Source of the DNA: Mycobacterium sp. 1164985.4 | GTDB taxonomy: Bacteria; Actinomycetota; Actinomycetes; Mycobacteriales; Mycobacteriaceae | DNA length: 64,000 nucleotides | Direction: 5' to 3' | NCBI RefSeq assembly: GCF_001668575.1 | Contig: NZ_LZMD01000053.1 | Coordinates: 1 to 64,000 of the forward strand | Shown here: positions 54,747 to 63,663 of the stretch, piece after piece | Position numbering within the stretch: position 1 is the stretch's first letter | Layout of the letters: every line of letters starts with the position of its first letter | The notes under the pieces: model-generated | The model's database searches: none | Told to the model about the DNA's origin: nothing | The model's input: the letters and a program-made list of their open reading frames with translations, nothing else | Made by a program: the position numbers and the translations under genes

Positions 54747-55709
54747 ATGTCCGCTCGTTCGACGACGATCCTGAAGAACTCCGCCGCGGCGTCGGCTGGC
54801 GCGCTGGTCGCCGGCATCGGCTACGCATCGGTGATCGAGCGAAACGCCTTCGTGGTGCGGGAAGTGACGATGCCGGTGCTCTCGCCCGGGTCATCGCCGC
54901 TGAAGGTGCTGCACATCAGCGACATCCACATGCGTCCGGGCCAGCGCCGCAAGCAGGCGTGGCTGCGTGACCTGGTGACGCTGAAGCCCGATCTGGTGGT
55001 CAACACCGGCGACAACCTCGCGCACCCGAAGGCCGTGCCCGCCGTGGTGCAGTCGCTCTCGGAGTTGCTCTCGGTTCCCGGCGTGTTCGTATTCGGCAGC
55101 AACGACTACTTCGCACCGCGGGCGAAGAACCCCTTGAATTACGTCACCCGGCCGAGCCATCGCATTCACGGTGAGCCGCTGCCCTGGCAGGACCTGCGGG
55201 CGGCGTTCACCGAGCGCGGCTGGCTGGATCTCACCCACACCCGCCGCGAGCTCGAGGTTCGCGGCCTGACAATCGCGGCGGCCGGCGTCGACGACCCCCA
55301 CCTGTCGCGCGACCGTTACGACACCATCGCCGGCCCGGCGAGTCCCGCCGCCAACCTGACGCTGGGGCTGACGCATTCCCCGGAGCCGCGGGTCCTCGAC
55401 CGCTTCGCCGCCGACGGCTACCAGCTGGTGATGGCGGGGCACACGCACGGTGGGCAGCTGTGCCTGCCGTTCTACGGAGCGCTCGTCACCAACTGCGGCC
55501 TGGACCGTTCGCGGGTCAAGGGCCCGTCGCGTTGGGGTGCACGCACCCAGCTGCACGTTTCGGCGGGCATCGGCACCTCGCCGTACGCGCCGCTGCGGTT
55601 CTGCTGCCGCCCCGAGGCGACGCTGCTGACACTGGTCGCGGCGCCGATCGGCGGGCGGGACGCGGGCGCTCGGGAGGGTACGTCCCATCCGAGTGTCTCG
55701 GTGCGGTGA
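54747..55709 (+). CDS. metallophosphoesterase (YkuE-like, Rv3683-like)
   Basis: A 320-residue calcineurin-like phosphoesterase. An N-terminal hydrophobic segment ([18 protein letters not shown]) may anchor it. Metal-ligand motifs are [25 protein letters not shown] (GNHD block with Ser for Gly) and MAGHTHGGQ. The YkuE-type family acts on membrane-linked phosphodiesters. TAGGCT (54734-54739), seven bases before the ATG, suggests a leaderless start. Its stop overlaps the next GTG as GTGA. Confidence 0.87.
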   Translation: MSARSTTILKNSAAASAGALVAGIGYASVIERNAFVVREVTMPVLSPGSSPLKVLHISDIHMRPGQRRKQAWLRDLVTLKPDLVVNTGDNLAHPKAVPAVVQSLSELLSVPGVFVFGSNDYFAPRAKNPLNYVTRPSHRIHGEPLPWQDLRAAFTERGWLDLTHTRRELEVRGLTIAAAGVDDPHLSRDRYDTIAGPASPAANLTLGLTHSPEPRVLDRFAADGYQLVMAGHTHGGQLCLPFYGALVTNCGLDRSRVKGPSRWGARTQLHVSAGIGTSPYAPLRFCCRPEATLLTLVAAPIGGRDAGAREGTSHPSVSVR

Positions 55710-56812
55710 CCGACAAGGCACTCACAGCAAGTCGTAGCGGCTCACGCGCGTGGGCGGACGAAGCGGTGCGGTTGATCGAGGCCGACGCCCGCCGCAGCGC
55801 CGACACCCACCTGTTGCGGTATCCACTGCCGTCGGCGTGGTGCGACGGTTGCGATCTGCAGCTGTACCTCAAGGACGAGACGACCCACATCACCGGCAGC
55901 CTCAAACACCGGCTGGCGCGGTCGCTGTTCCTCTACGCCCTGTGCAATGGGTGGATCGACGAGAACACCACAATCATCGAGGCGTCGTCGGGATCCACGG
56001 CGGTGTCCGAGGCGTACTTCGCAGCGCTGTTGGGCCTGCCGTTCATCGCCGTGGTGCCGTCGTCGACGAGCGCCAGCAAGATCGCCTTGATCGAATCCCA
56101 GGGCGGCCGTTGCCATTTCGTCGCCGAGTCGAGCCAGGTGTACGCGGAGGCCGAACGGCTCGCTGCGGACACTGGCGGCCATTACATCGATCAGTTCACC
56201 AACGCCGAGCGGGCCACCGACTGGCGCGGCAACAACAACATCGCCGAGTCGATCTTCGAGCAGATGCGTGACGAGGCGCACCCGGTGCCCGACTGGATCG
56301 TGGTCGGGGCCGGTACCGGAGGGACGAGCGCCACCATCGGCCGCTACATCCGCTACCGGCGCTACGCCACGCGGTTGTGTGTGGTGGACCCGGAGAACTC
56401 GGCGTTCTTTCCGTCCTACGCGCAGGGCCGCGGCGATGTGGTGACGGGTATGTCGTCGCGGATCGAGGGCATCGGGCGGCCGCGAGTGGAGCCGTCGTTC
56501 CTGCCGGGCGTCGTCGACCGGATGGTGGTCGTGCCCGACGCCGCCTCGGTCGCCGCCGCGCAGCACGCCAGCGGGGTGTTGGGCCGTCGAGTGGGTCCAT
56601 CGACCGGAACGAATCTGTGGGGGGCGTTCGGCCTCCTGGCCGAGATGAGCGCGGAGGGACGAAGCGGATCGGTGGTCACGTTGCTCGCCGACAGCGGCGA
56701 TCGCTACGCGGACACCTACTTCTGCGACGAGTGGCTGACCAGCCAGGGGTTGGACCCCTCGGAGTTCGCGTCGGTGTTGGCCGAATTCGAACGCTCCGGC
56801 CGCTGGCCCTGA
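55706..56812 (+). CDS. cds1: PLP-dependent cysteine desulfhydrase (Cds1-like, Rv3684)
   Basis: A 368-residue fold-type II PLP enzyme of the cysteine-synthase family. The PLP lysine is in [12 protein letters not shown], the substrate loop is [12 protein letters not shown], and the phosphate-binding Gly loop is [14 protein letters not shown]. The M. tuberculosis homologue Rv3684 (Cds1) breaks cysteine to H2S, pyruvate and ammonia. It starts at GTG 55706, coupled to the phosphoesterase. Its 3' end overlaps a small minus-strand frame. Confidence 0.87.
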   Translation: MTDKALTASRSGSRAWADEAVRLIEADARRSADTHLLRYPLPSAWCDGCDLQLYLKDETTHITGSLKHRLARSLFLYALCNGWIDENTTIIEASSGSTAVSEAYFAALLGLPFIAVVPSSTSASKIALIESQGGRCHFVAESSQVYAEAERLAADTGGHYIDQFTNAERATDWRGNNNIAESIFEQMRDEAHPVPDWIVVGAGTGGTSATIGRYIRYRRYATRLCVVDPENSAFFPSYAQGRGDVVTGMSSRIEGIGRPRVEPSFLPGVVDRMVVVPDAASVAAAQHASGVLGRRVGPSTGTNLWGAFGLLAEMSAEGRSGSVVTLLADSGDRYADTYFCDEWLTSQGLDPSEFASVLAEFERSGRWP

Positions 56813-56913
56813 TCGTCCGCCCCGCCGATCAGCGGGCCGTCGGAAGTCAGGAACAGCCACACCGCGGCGAGCACGAAGAAACCCAGGTAGATGGATGCGC
56901 CTAGCCCAGTCAT
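56716..56913 (-). CDS. possible small membrane protein
   Basis: A 65-residue frame starting at ATG 56913 with GAGGA upstream. It has one hydrophobic helix ([18 protein letters not shown]) followed by a polar Asn/Ser-rich tail that runs 97 bases antisense into the end of cds1. The helix lies entirely outside cds1, where the frame is not forced by an overlapping gene, which supports it being real. I know no family for it. Confidence 0.5.
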   Translation of the reverse strand: MTGLGASIYLGFFVLAAVWLFLTSDGPLIGGADDQGQRPERSNSANTDANSEGSNPWLVSHSSQK

Positions 56914-57036
56914 CTCGTCCTCGCTTCGTCGTTTGCTTTCAATGATGAACAACGCCACCGACAACTCTTTGCTTCCCGCGGCGTGTCGCGAATCACGACT
57001 TCGGCTGGGCGCCTATCGGCGGCGCGTCTATCGCCG

Positions 57037-57100
57037 TCGCGAGGCGTACACCACGGTCGCAATCCGGTGTCGAATCACGGCCCTGGTGTAGCTCTCGCGA
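57037..57100. repeat. imperfect inverted repeat upstream of tRNA-Pro
   Basis: TCGCGAG-gcg-TACACCA (57037-57053) faces TGGTGTA-gct-CTCGCGA (57084-57100). The 7-bp blocks pair perfectly on each side of three unpaired bases, and the loop is 30 bases. The gap 56965-57171 has no other feature besides the likely tRNA promoter. It could be a hairpin, a remnant of a small mobile element or a protein site. Confidence 0.5.
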
Positions 57101-57171
57101 ACGGGGAGGCGTCGCACCGTAGGCGTTTGGCTTAGCGGCCCGCCGGTGCGATACGCTGTCGTGGCTTCACG

Positions 57172-57245
<74 letters not shown>

Positions 57246-57336
57246 CAAGAAGGCATCGGCTTCAGATCGACCGTGGGCGGGTGTCGTCAGCCGAACATCT
57301 GTTTGACCGGTGCGTATGCCGGGTAATGATGAGGGC

Positions 57337-58356
57337 GTGACTCTTCCGTCGACGCTAGTCGAGCCTGCCCTGCCGAAGGCCGTCGGACCGCTTTCCGCGA
57401 CCGTCATCGACCTCCTTCAGCGAGGCCGCCCCTCGTTGCCGTTACGGCCGATCGATGTGCCGATGTTCGACGCCGACCCGTACGGTCTCGACCTCCAGCT
57501 CGCCCTCTACATCTGCTACGAGCTGCACTACCGCGGCTTCGCCGGCGTCAGTGCCCGCTGGGAGTGGAACCCCGCTCTGCTGCACCTTCGCGGCCGGTTC
57601 GAGGAGGCGTTCCTCGACGCGGTGCGCCACGACGTCGGGGAGATCGCCGAGGGCGAAACCGCGGAGGCCGAGATGGACAAGCTGTCGATCGAACCGGTCG
57701 ACGGCGAGGGTCCGTCATACTTCCTGCGCGACAAGGGCAGCTGGGAGCAGATGCTCGAATACTTCGTGCACCGCTCGGTGTATCACCTCAAAGAGGGTGA
57801 CCCGCACGCGTGGACCATCCCGCGTCTCGCCGGGCACTCCAAGGCCGCGTTCGTCGCCGTCGAGTTCGACGAATTCGGCGGTGGCCGTGGCGAACACGTG
57901 CATCAACACCTATACGCGGAGCTGATGGAAGCGGCAGGCCTCGACTCGTCGTACCTCGGCTACCTCGACAACGTGCCCGCCGATGCGCTGGTGTCGGTCA
58001 ACCTCATGTCGCTGTTCGGGTTACACCGCGACCTGCGCGGGGCTTCGATCGGACATTTCGCGTCGACGGAGATCACGTCGTCACCCGGATCGCGCCGGTT
58101 GGTGGAGGCGTTGCGCCGCATGGGCGCTCCCGACGCCTGCGTGGCGTTCTACCAGGAGCACGTCGTGGCCGATGCGGTGCACGAGCAGGTGGTCCGCACC
58201 GATGTCGTCGGCGACCTGGTTGCGCGGGAGCCGCATCTGGATCGCGACGTGGTGTTCGGAATCCGCGCGCGGGATGTCGTCGAGGAGCGGTTGGCCAGGC
58301 ATGTGATGGAGTGCTGGACCGAGAACCGCTCGTCGCTACGCCGACCGTTGAGCTGA
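57337..58356 (+). CDS. iron-containing redox enzyme family protein (heme-oxygenase-like fold)
   Basis: A 339-residue helical protein of the heme-oxygenase-like diiron group. Candidate metal ligands are spread over helices: CYELHYRGF, YFVHRSVYHLKE, FVAVEFDEFGGGRGEHVHQH and AFYQEHVVADAVHEQVV. The reaction is unknown; relatives act as oxygenases or oxidases. TTGACC (57303-57308) and AATGAT (57325-57330) place a start at the GTG 57337; an ATG at 57316 and a GTG at 57310 are in frame too. Its end overlaps the convergent CDGSH gene by 21 bases. Confidence 0.82.
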   Translation: MTLPSTLVEPALPKAVGPLSATVIDLLQRGRPSLPLRPIDVPMFDADPYGLDLQLALYICYELHYRGFAGVSARWEWNPALLHLRGRFEEAFLDAVRHDVGEIAEGETAEAEMDKLSIEPVDGEGPSYFLRDKGSWEQMLEYFVHRSVYHLKEGDPHAWTIPRLAGHSKAAFVAVEFDEFGGGRGEHVHQHLYAELMEAAGLDSSYLGYLDNVPADALVSVNLMSLFGLHRDLRGASIGHFASTEITSSPGSRRLVEALRRMGAPDACVAFYQEHVVADAVHEQVVRTDVVGDLVAREPHLDRDVVFGIRARDVVEERLARHVMECWTENRSSLRRPLS

Positions 58357-58590
58357 CGCGGTCTTCGCGGCCGGCGCGTTCTGCTTGGCGGGCGCGTCGG
58401 CGCGCTTGCGACACCGATGGCTGGTGTCGCACAACGGATAGTCCTTGCTGCGCCGGCACGTGCAGACCGCGACCATGAACCGGTCGGATTCCACCACCTG
58501 ACCGTCGGGCATCTCGATGCGCACCGGCCCCTGCACCATCAGCGGGCCGTTGGGCACCACCCGCACGGTGCGAGGTTCGCTGTCGCTCAT
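58336..58590 (-). CDS. CDGSH-type iron-sulfur protein
   Basis: An 84-residue mitoNEET-type protein. The cluster motif reads CTCRRSKDYPLCDTSHR: three Cys and one His in the C-x-C...C-x3-H order, but with CDTSH instead of CDGSH. The preceding GPLMVQGPVRIEMPDGQVV is typical. These proteins carry a labile [2Fe-2S] cluster for redox or cluster transfer. The C terminus is Lys/Ala-rich. The ATG 58590 overlaps the methyltransferase stop as ATGA. Confidence 0.87.
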   Translation of the reverse strand: MSDSEPRTVRVVPNGPLMVQGPVRIEMPDGQVVESDRFMVAVCTCRRSKDYPLCDTSHRCRKRADAPAKQNAPAAKTASAQRSA

Positions 58591-59282
58591 GGCTTGTCGG
58601 CCCGGATCACGAGCAGCTCCTCTTCGCGACGACCCGGTTCCAGGCGGCCGCACTCCTCGAGCCACAGTGCGCGCGACGTCAGCACCGGTCCGAAGGGAAT
58701 CCACTGTCGCGCAACGATTTCGGCGTCCAGGCCAGCGCTGGCCAGCGCTCCGAGCGTCTGGCGCGGATCGGCGAACTCCGACTGCACGAGTAGCAGACTA
58801 CCGCCGTGGTCGAGAAGATCGGGAACCGCGGCGCACAGCGGGTCGAGCACGAGGCGACCGTCGCACCCGGCGTCCCACGCGCGGGGCGGTCCCACGTACG
58901 TCGGAAGCGGATCGCATTCGGCGGTCGGATCCTGCGGCACGTACGGCGGATTGCAGACGATCAAATCGAACGGGCCGAATTCGGCTGCCCGCGCCCATGA
59001 TCCGAGATGCACATCGATGTCCACACCAGATGCCAGCGCATTGCCCCGCGCGCAGCGCACCGCGCGGGGGCAGATGTCGAATGCGGTGACCGATGCGGCG
59101 CCCTGTTCGGCGGCACCGATGGCGACGACGCCGCTTCCGGTGCACAGGTCGACGACGTGGCGACCCCGCGCCAAAGCGGTTTGGTCCATGACCGAAATGA
59201 GCAGCTGAGAATCTTCCTGCGGCGCGTAGACGCCCTCATCCGCGACCAGGGGTCCACGGACATCGGTGTATGCGGTTGTCAC
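58587..59282 (-). CDS. HemK-like SAM-dependent methyltransferase
   Basis: A 231-residue class I methyltransferase. SAM-binding motif I is VVDLCTGSGVVAIGAA, and the substrate motif is DLIVCNPPYVP (NPPY), typical of enzymes that methylate Gln, Asn or adenine. Size and N terminus (YAPQEDSQLLI) resemble HemK2/Mtq2-type proteins, which lack the N-terminal domain of PrmC. The target is unproven. It is coupled to the CDGSH gene and starts at ATG 59282. Confidence 0.86.
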   Translation of the reverse strand: MTTAYTDVRGPLVADEGVYAPQEDSQLLISVMDQTALARGRHVVDLCTGSGVVAIGAAEQGAASVTAFDICPRAVRCARGNALASGVDIDVHLGSWARAAEFGPFDLIVCNPPYVPQDPTAECDPLPTYVGPPRAWDAGCDGRLVLDPLCAAVPDLLDHGGSLLLVQSEFADPRQTLGALASAGLDAEIVARQWIPFGPVLTSRALWLEECGRLEPGRREEELLVIRADKP

Positions 59283-59355
59283 AACGGCCTTTCGACAGGT
59301 TCTTCTGCTGCGGAAGGCAGCACTGCCCGAAATTAATGCCCCGTATCCGGGGTGT

Positions 59356-59377
59356 TAAAACGTCAGCGCTCGTTTTA
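59356..59377. promoter_or_regulatory. inverted repeat between the methyltransferase and the 59398 gene
   Basis: Perfect 7-bp arms TAAAACG and CGTTTTA around tcagcgct, in a divergent gap of 115 bases and 20 bases before the ATG at 59398. The AT-rich arms stand out in this GC-rich DNA. It is a possible repressor site for one or both genes. Confidence 0.5.
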
Positions 59378-59397
59378 CCGGTACCCCAGGTGGGCAC

Positions 59398-60078
59398 ATG
59401 ATTAGCGTGCAAGCCTCCGATATCGCCTCGTTGCCCATCCGCTTCGGCGCCGCCCTGCGTGAGCGACGCCTGTTCCACCCGTCCGGGGTGATGGCGGAGG
59501 GGATTCTCGAACGCATCGCGCCCGAGGGCGAGGGATTGCCGATGAACTCGTGCGACGTCATCGCGCGCGTCTCCAAGGGCGTCGGACTGCCGGGCGCCGT
59601 ACCCGACGTCGCCGGGCTGGCATTCCGGATTCCGCCGCCACCGGACCTGCGGGCCTGCAGTCCGTGGGATGTACTGCTGGCGTCGACGGTGGCTGGGACG
59701 CGGGTCGGGCTCGCGCCGGTGTTGTCCTGGTCCGGCGCGACGTTCTCGAGCCTGATGCCGCTGCGCTTCCACAACGGTCTGTGGTGGGTGCGGGCGCGAC
59801 TGGCAACCCGGATCGATGCGCCCGGGCTGTCGCTGGACGCCGTGGAACAGCAGATCGACGCCGACGGGCTCACGTTCAACATCGACCAGGCACCCGGAAC
59901 GGGGGCCTTTCGCCCGCTCGCCCGGTTGACGCTTCGTCACGTGGACCCCAGCTGCGACGACATCGCCTTCGATCCGGCCATGCACAGCGACCCCGAGGTC
60001 GAGTTGGCTCCGCGCTGGCTCGGCGACTTCCGGCGGTCGGCCTACAAGCGCAGCAGGCAGGGCCGCGACGCCCAGTGA
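59398..60078 (+). CDS. uncharacterised protein with catalase-like sequence features
   Basis: A 226-residue protein. The segment RRLFHPSGVMAEGILERIAP followed by VIARVSKGVGLPGAVPDVAG and LAFRIP resembles the N-terminal part of heme catalase-related proteins, and I recall mycobacterial relatives named 'phosphodiesterase' without evidence I can see. The family heme-ligand Tyr region is not recognisable. There is no signal peptide. I cannot give a function. Its stop is directly followed by the convergent small gene. Confidence 0.65.
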   Translation: MISVQASDIASLPIRFGAALRERRLFHPSGVMAEGILERIAPEGEGLPMNSCDVIARVSKGVGLPGAVPDVAGLAFRIPPPPDLRACSPWDVLLASTVAGTRVGLAPVLSWSGATFSSLMPLRFHNGLWWVRARLATRIDAPGLSLDAVEQQIDADGLTFNIDQAPGTGAFRPLARLTLRHVDPSCDDIAFDPAMHSDPEVELAPRWLGDFRRSAYKRSRQGRDAQ

Positions 60079-60240
60079 TCAGGCCGTCGGCTCGCCGCCG
60101 GACTCCGCGACATCGGGAGCGTTCTCGCGGGTAGCCATGCCCCCGTCGCCGCCCTTGTCCTGCGGTCCCGTCCGTTGCGCCTTGCGCTTGTCCCGCTCTT
60201 CGGCGTCGTCGTCGTCGTAGATGCCTTTTCCGGTCGGCAT
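60079..60240 (-). CDS. small acidic/basic protein of unknown function
   Basis: A 53-residue hydrophilic protein: MPTGKGIYDDDDAEERDKRK, then a Gly/Lys stretch and ENAPDVAESGGEPTA. It is highly charged and probably disordered. GAAGGGAT precedes the ATG at 60240, and the gene follows the F420 oxidoreductase by 11 bases on the same strand, so the two are likely co-transcribed. The first 20 residues look constrained, the rest less so. Confidence 0.65.
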   Translation of the reverse strand: MPTGKGIYDDDDAEERDKRKAQRTGPQDKGGDGGMATRENAPDVAESGGEPTA

Positions 60241-60251
60241 ATCGATCCCTT

Positions 60252-61238
60252 CTAGTTGGCTGCGGTCCGCAGCTTGTCCAGCAGTGGCCCCGCCGCCTCC
60301 TTGAGAAACTGCTCCTGGCCCTCGTCGCCGATCTGAACCATCGCGATGTCGGTGAAGCCGGCCTCCCAATACTTGCTAACCGCTTCGACGATCGCGTCGA
60401 GATCGGGCCCGCAGGGGATGGATTCGGCGACATCCTCTGGGCGCACATACTGCGTCGCGCCGTCGAAACCGGCGGTCGTCGGCAGGTCGGAGTTGACGGC
60501 CCATCCGCCGCTGAACCACCTGAACTGGTCGTGGGCCCGTCGCACCGCGGCGTCCTTGTCCGTGTCCCAGCAGATCGGGATCTGGCCGACGACCCGGACA
60601 TCGCCGGGCAGGCCGGTCGCGCGCCTGGCCTCGTGCCATGCGTCGACCAGATCCTTGTTCGGTTCGACCGCGATCAGGTGATCCGACAGCGGCGCGAACG
60701 TCTCGACCGACCGCTCACCCGAGACTGCGGTCGCGATCGGGACCGGGGTCTCGGGAATGTCCCACAGCCGCGCCGAGTCGACCTCGAAGTACTCGCCCTT
60801 CCAGTCGACGAGTTCGCCGGTGAACAACTCGCGGATGATCTGGATCGCCTCGCGCAGCATGTCCTGGCGCCGCGCCACCGTCGGCCACCGTTTGCCGACG
60901 ACATGCTCGTTGAGGTTCTCCCCGCTGCCCAGGCCGAGGTTGAAGCGGCCGTCGGCGAGGATCTGCAGTGTCGCGGCCTTCTGCGCGACGACCGCCGGGT
61001 GATAGCGCATCGTGGGGCAGGTGACGTAGGTGAACAGCCCGACGCGCTCGGTGGCGTGGGCGACCGCACCCAGCACCGACCATGCATACGGCGCGTGGCC
61101 CTGCGCGGACAGCCACGGGAAGTAGTGGTCGGAGGACACCTCGAAGTCGAACCCGGCCTCCTCCGCCGAAACGGCGTAGCGGACAAGCTCTTTTGGCCCG
61201 CTCTGCTCTGTCATCAGGGTGTATCCGAACCGCGTCAT
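60252..61238 (-). CDS. LLM-class F420-dependent oxidoreductase
   Basis: A 328-residue TIM-barrel enzyme of the luciferase-like group, close to the F420-dependent glucose-6-phosphate dehydrogenase subfamily. The N terminus FGYTLMTEQSGPKELVRYA, the VSSDHYFPW block, FTYVTCPTMRYHPAVVAQKA and the Gly loop FNLGLGSGENLNEH are typical. It probably transfers hydride between F420 and an unknown substrate in the cytoplasm. It starts at ATG 61238. Confidence 0.9.
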   Translation of the reverse strand: MTRFGYTLMTEQSGPKELVRYAVSAEEAGFDFEVSSDHYFPWLSAQGHAPYAWSVLGAVAHATERVGLFTYVTCPTMRYHPAVVAQKAATLQILADGRFNLGLGSGENLNEHVVGKRWPTVARRQDMLREAIQIIRELFTGELVDWKGEYFEVDSARLWDIPETPVPIATAVSGERSVETFAPLSDHLIAVEPNKDLVDAWHEARRATGLPGDVRVVGQIPICWDTDKDAAVRRAHDQFRWFSGGWAVNSDLPTTAGFDGATQYVRPEDVAESIPCGPDLDAIVEAVSKYWEAGFTDIAMVQIGDEGQEQFLKEAAGPLLDKLRTAAN

Positions 61239-61288
61239 GGGTGCCGGGTACCCGACGCTTACCGGGTGAAAACGATCGCCGTTACCGG

Positions 61289-61753
61289 CTACAGCCGGGC
61301 CTTCACCGCCGCCGACAGCCGGGCTCCGTCGGCCTTACCCGCGGCGATCGCGGTCGCGGCCTTCATCACCAACCCCATCTGCTTGGGTCCGGGCCGCTCA
61401 CCGATCTCCTCGGCGACCTGGGCGATGGCGGTGTCGGCGACGTCGGCCAATTCGGCCTCGGTCAACGGCGTCGGGAGGTACTCGTCGATGACGCGCGCCT
61501 CGGCATGCTCGTTGGCGGCCAGCTCGCCGCGACCATTCTGGGTGTAGATCTCGGCCGACTCGCCGCGTTTCTTGGACTCTTTGGCCAGGACCTTGAGCAC
61601 CTCGGCGTCGGTGAGTTCCCGCGACTGCTTTCCCGACACCTCTTCGGTGGTGATCGCGGCGAGCAGCATCCGCAGCGTCGCGGTGCGCAGCTTGTCCTGG
61701 GATTTCATTGCGGCTGTGAGGTCGGCCCGCAACCGCTCCTTGAGTTCGGCCAT
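61289..61753 (-). CDS. GatB/YqeY domain protein (Rv3688c-like)
   Basis: A 154-residue YqeY protein: MAELKERLRADLTAAMKSQD, TLRMLLAAITTEEVSGK and EYLPTPLTEAEL, with the C-terminal helical domain shared with GatB. The shared domain binds tRNA in GatCAB, but the role of stand-alone YqeY is unsettled. It marks the return to synteny with the Rv3688c-Rv3691 genes. Confidence 0.92.
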   Translation of the reverse strand: MAELKERLRADLTAAMKSQDKLRTATLRMLLAAITTEEVSGKQSRELTDAEVLKVLAKESKKRGESAEIYTQNGRGELAANEHAEARVIDEYLPTPLTEAELADVADTAIAQVAEEIGERPGPKQMGLVMKAATAIAAGKADGARLSAAVKARL

Positions 61754-61814
61754 GCCCCAAAGCTACGCCGTCACCACGTTGTCAATTCGCACCATGATCG
61801 ACAGGATGGTGGCC

Positions 61815-63008
61815 ATGAGCACCGACGCCGGCGGGTCCGGGTTCGCAGGCCCACCGCCGCCGGGCTATCCACCACCGGGCTACCCGCCCTATTACGCACC
61901 GCCGCCGGGGTATCCGCCTCCCGGCTACGCGGCCCCTCCGGGGTACGGCCCCCCGCCCGGTTATGGGCCGGCACCGGGTTACGGGCCGCCTCCGGGTTAC
62001 GGACGGCCGAGCCCCGGTTACGGGCCCGCCGCACTCAAACCGGGCGTCATTCCGCTGCGCCCGCTCACGCTGTCGGACATCTTCAACGGCGCGGTCGCCT
62101 ACATCCGGGCCAATCCGAAAGCCACGCTCGGCTTGACCACCATCGTCGTGGTCGCCACCCAACTGATCGCGCTGCTCCTGTCGGTCGGCCCGCTCGCCGT
62201 CGGTGGGCAGTTGGTGCCGACACTGAGCGGCGAGGAGGAGGTGTCGACCGGCGTCCTGGTCAGCACCATGCTGTCGAGCCTCGCGGGATCGGTCGCGACG
62301 GGGCTGACCTCCATCCTGCTGAGCGGTCTGCTCACCGTCGTCGTCGGCAGGGCCGTCTTCGGCTCCGGCATCACCATCGGGCAGGCGTGGCAACGGCTTC
62401 GGAGCCGAGTGTGGGCGCTCATCGGATTCAGCGTCCTCGAGGTGCTCGGCGCGATGCTGTTGATCGGCGCCGTGGTCGGCATCATCGTCGGCATCGGGTT
62501 CGCGGCAGGTGGGGCGGCCGCGGTGTTGATCGGAATCCCGTTGGTACTGGTCCTCATTGCGACGCTGGTGTACCTCGGAACGATGCTGACCTTCGCTCCG
62601 GTCATCATCGTGCTCGAGCGGCTCAGCATCGTCGCCGCCGTCCAGCGGTCGTTCGCGTTGATCAGGCGAGACTTCTGGCGAGTCTTGGGCATTCGGCTGC
62701 TGGCCGCCATCGTCGCTCAGCTCGTCGCCGGTGCGGTCGCCTTCCCGTTCAGCCTCGGCGGGCAGATCATCCTGATGGCTGCGTCGACGACGGTGGCCGC
62801 GCTGTTCGCTCTGGTGCTGCTGTCGGTCGGCGGCGCGATCGGTCAGATCATCACCGCACCCTTCAGCGCCGGTGTGGTGGCGCTGCAGTACACCGACGAA
62901 CGCATCCGCAGAGAGGCCTTCGACCTGGTGCTGCAGACCGGGGCCGGTTACGGCCCCACCGCCCCGTCCGACTCCACCGACCATCTGTGGCTGACCCGCC
63001 AGAACTGA
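61815..63008 (+). CDS. proline-rich integral membrane protein (Rv3689-like)
   Basis: A 397-residue protein. Residues about 10-80 are a run of PPPGYxP/PPGYG repeats, followed by a membrane domain with about six hydrophobic segments. The C-terminal half resembles glycerophosphoryl-diester-phosphodiesterase membrane-domain proteins (ERLSIVAAVQRSFALIRRDF). Three in-frame ATGs compete: 61794, 61806 and 61815. TTGTCA (61780-61785) and CAGGAT (61802-61807) aim at 61815, so I take that one. The function may be envelope-related, by analogy. Confidence 0.83.
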   Translation: MSTDAGGSGFAGPPPPGYPPPGYPPYYAPPPGYPPPGYAAPPGYGPPPGYGPAPGYGPPPGYGRPSPGYGPAALKPGVIPLRPLTLSDIFNGAVAYIRANPKATLGLTTIVVVATQLIALLLSVGPLAVGGQLVPTLSGEEEVSTGVLVSTMLSSLAGSVATGLTSILLSGLLTVVVGRAVFGSGITIGQAWQRLRSRVWALIGFSVLEVLGAMLLIGAVVGIIVGIGFAAGGAAAVLIGIPLVLVLIATLVYLGTMLTFAPVIIVLERLSIVAAVQRSFALIRRDFWRVLGIRLLAAIVAQLVAGAVAFPFSLGGQIILMAASTTVAALFALVLLSVGGAIGQIITAPFSAGVVALQYTDERIRREAFDLVLQTGAGYGPTAPSDSTDHLWLTRQN

Positions 63009-63009
63009 C

Positions 63010-63663
63010 GTGCCGACGATAGACATCGACAGCGATGCCGCACACGAGGCCGCGCAGCGAGAACTCGCGAAACCGATCTATCCCAAGCCTTCCCTGACCG
63101 AACGGCTCAGCGACTGGATCGACGATCTGTTGTACCGGCTGGCGGCCGAAGGTTCTTCGATACCCGGCGGCTGGGTGACGATCACGGTCCTGCTGATCCT
63201 CGTCGCGGTTGCGGCAATCGTGGCGATCCGGATAGCGCGGCGGACCATGCGAACGGGCAGCACTCGCGACGCGGCGTTGTTCGGCGAGCACGAACTCACC
63301 GCGGCCCAGCACCGGGCCGCCGCCGAACGACACGCAGCGGCAGCCGACTGGGGCGCAGCGATCCGCCACCGCCTGCGTGCCGTCGCCCGCCAGCTGGAGG
63401 AGACCGGTGTGCTCGACCCGGTCCCCGGGCGCACCGCCACCGAACTCGCGCGTGACGCGGCCAGGGAGCTCGCCCACCTTGACGACGAGTTATACTCTGC
63501 GGCAACGGCATTCAACGACGTCACCTACGGTGAGATACCCGGCACTGCGGAGGCCTACAGGCTGGTGGCCGACCTCGACGACCGGGTGCGGTCGCGCAGC
63601 GCGGGCGCCTCCACCACCGCAACAGCGCCCGTGTCGTCCGAGGGCTGGGCGGAGATTCGATGA
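63010..63663 (+). CDS. DUF4129-type membrane protein (Rv3690-like)
   Basis: A 217-residue protein with one membrane helix (WVTITVLLILVAVAAIVAI) after a 50-residue N terminus and a cytoplasmic DUF4129-like domain (ADWGAAIRHRLRAVARQLEE, TELARDAARELA). DUF4129, DUF4350, a MoxR ATPase and DUF58 proteins commonly form one cluster in actinobacteria. The start is GTG 63010, one base after the previous stop, and its stop overlaps the next gene as ATGA. Confidence 0.85.
   Translation: MPTIDIDSDAAHEAAQRELAKPIYPKPSLTERLSDWIDDLLYRLAAEGSSIPGGWVTITVLLILVAVAAIVAIRIARRTMRTGSTRDAALFGEHELTAAQHRAAAERHAAAADWGAAIRHRLRAVARQLEETGVLDPVPGRTATELARDAARELAHLDDELYSAATAFNDVTYGEIPGTAEAYRLVADLDDRVRSRSAGASTTATAPVSSEGWAEIR

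Noticed and set aside
52234-54894. 886-codon open frame antisense to ponA2
   Set aside because: Third-position GC bias of ponA2 leaves the opposite frame free of stops; the translation is Arg/His/Gly-rich low-complexity with no domain, while ponA2 on the other strand has all its motifs.
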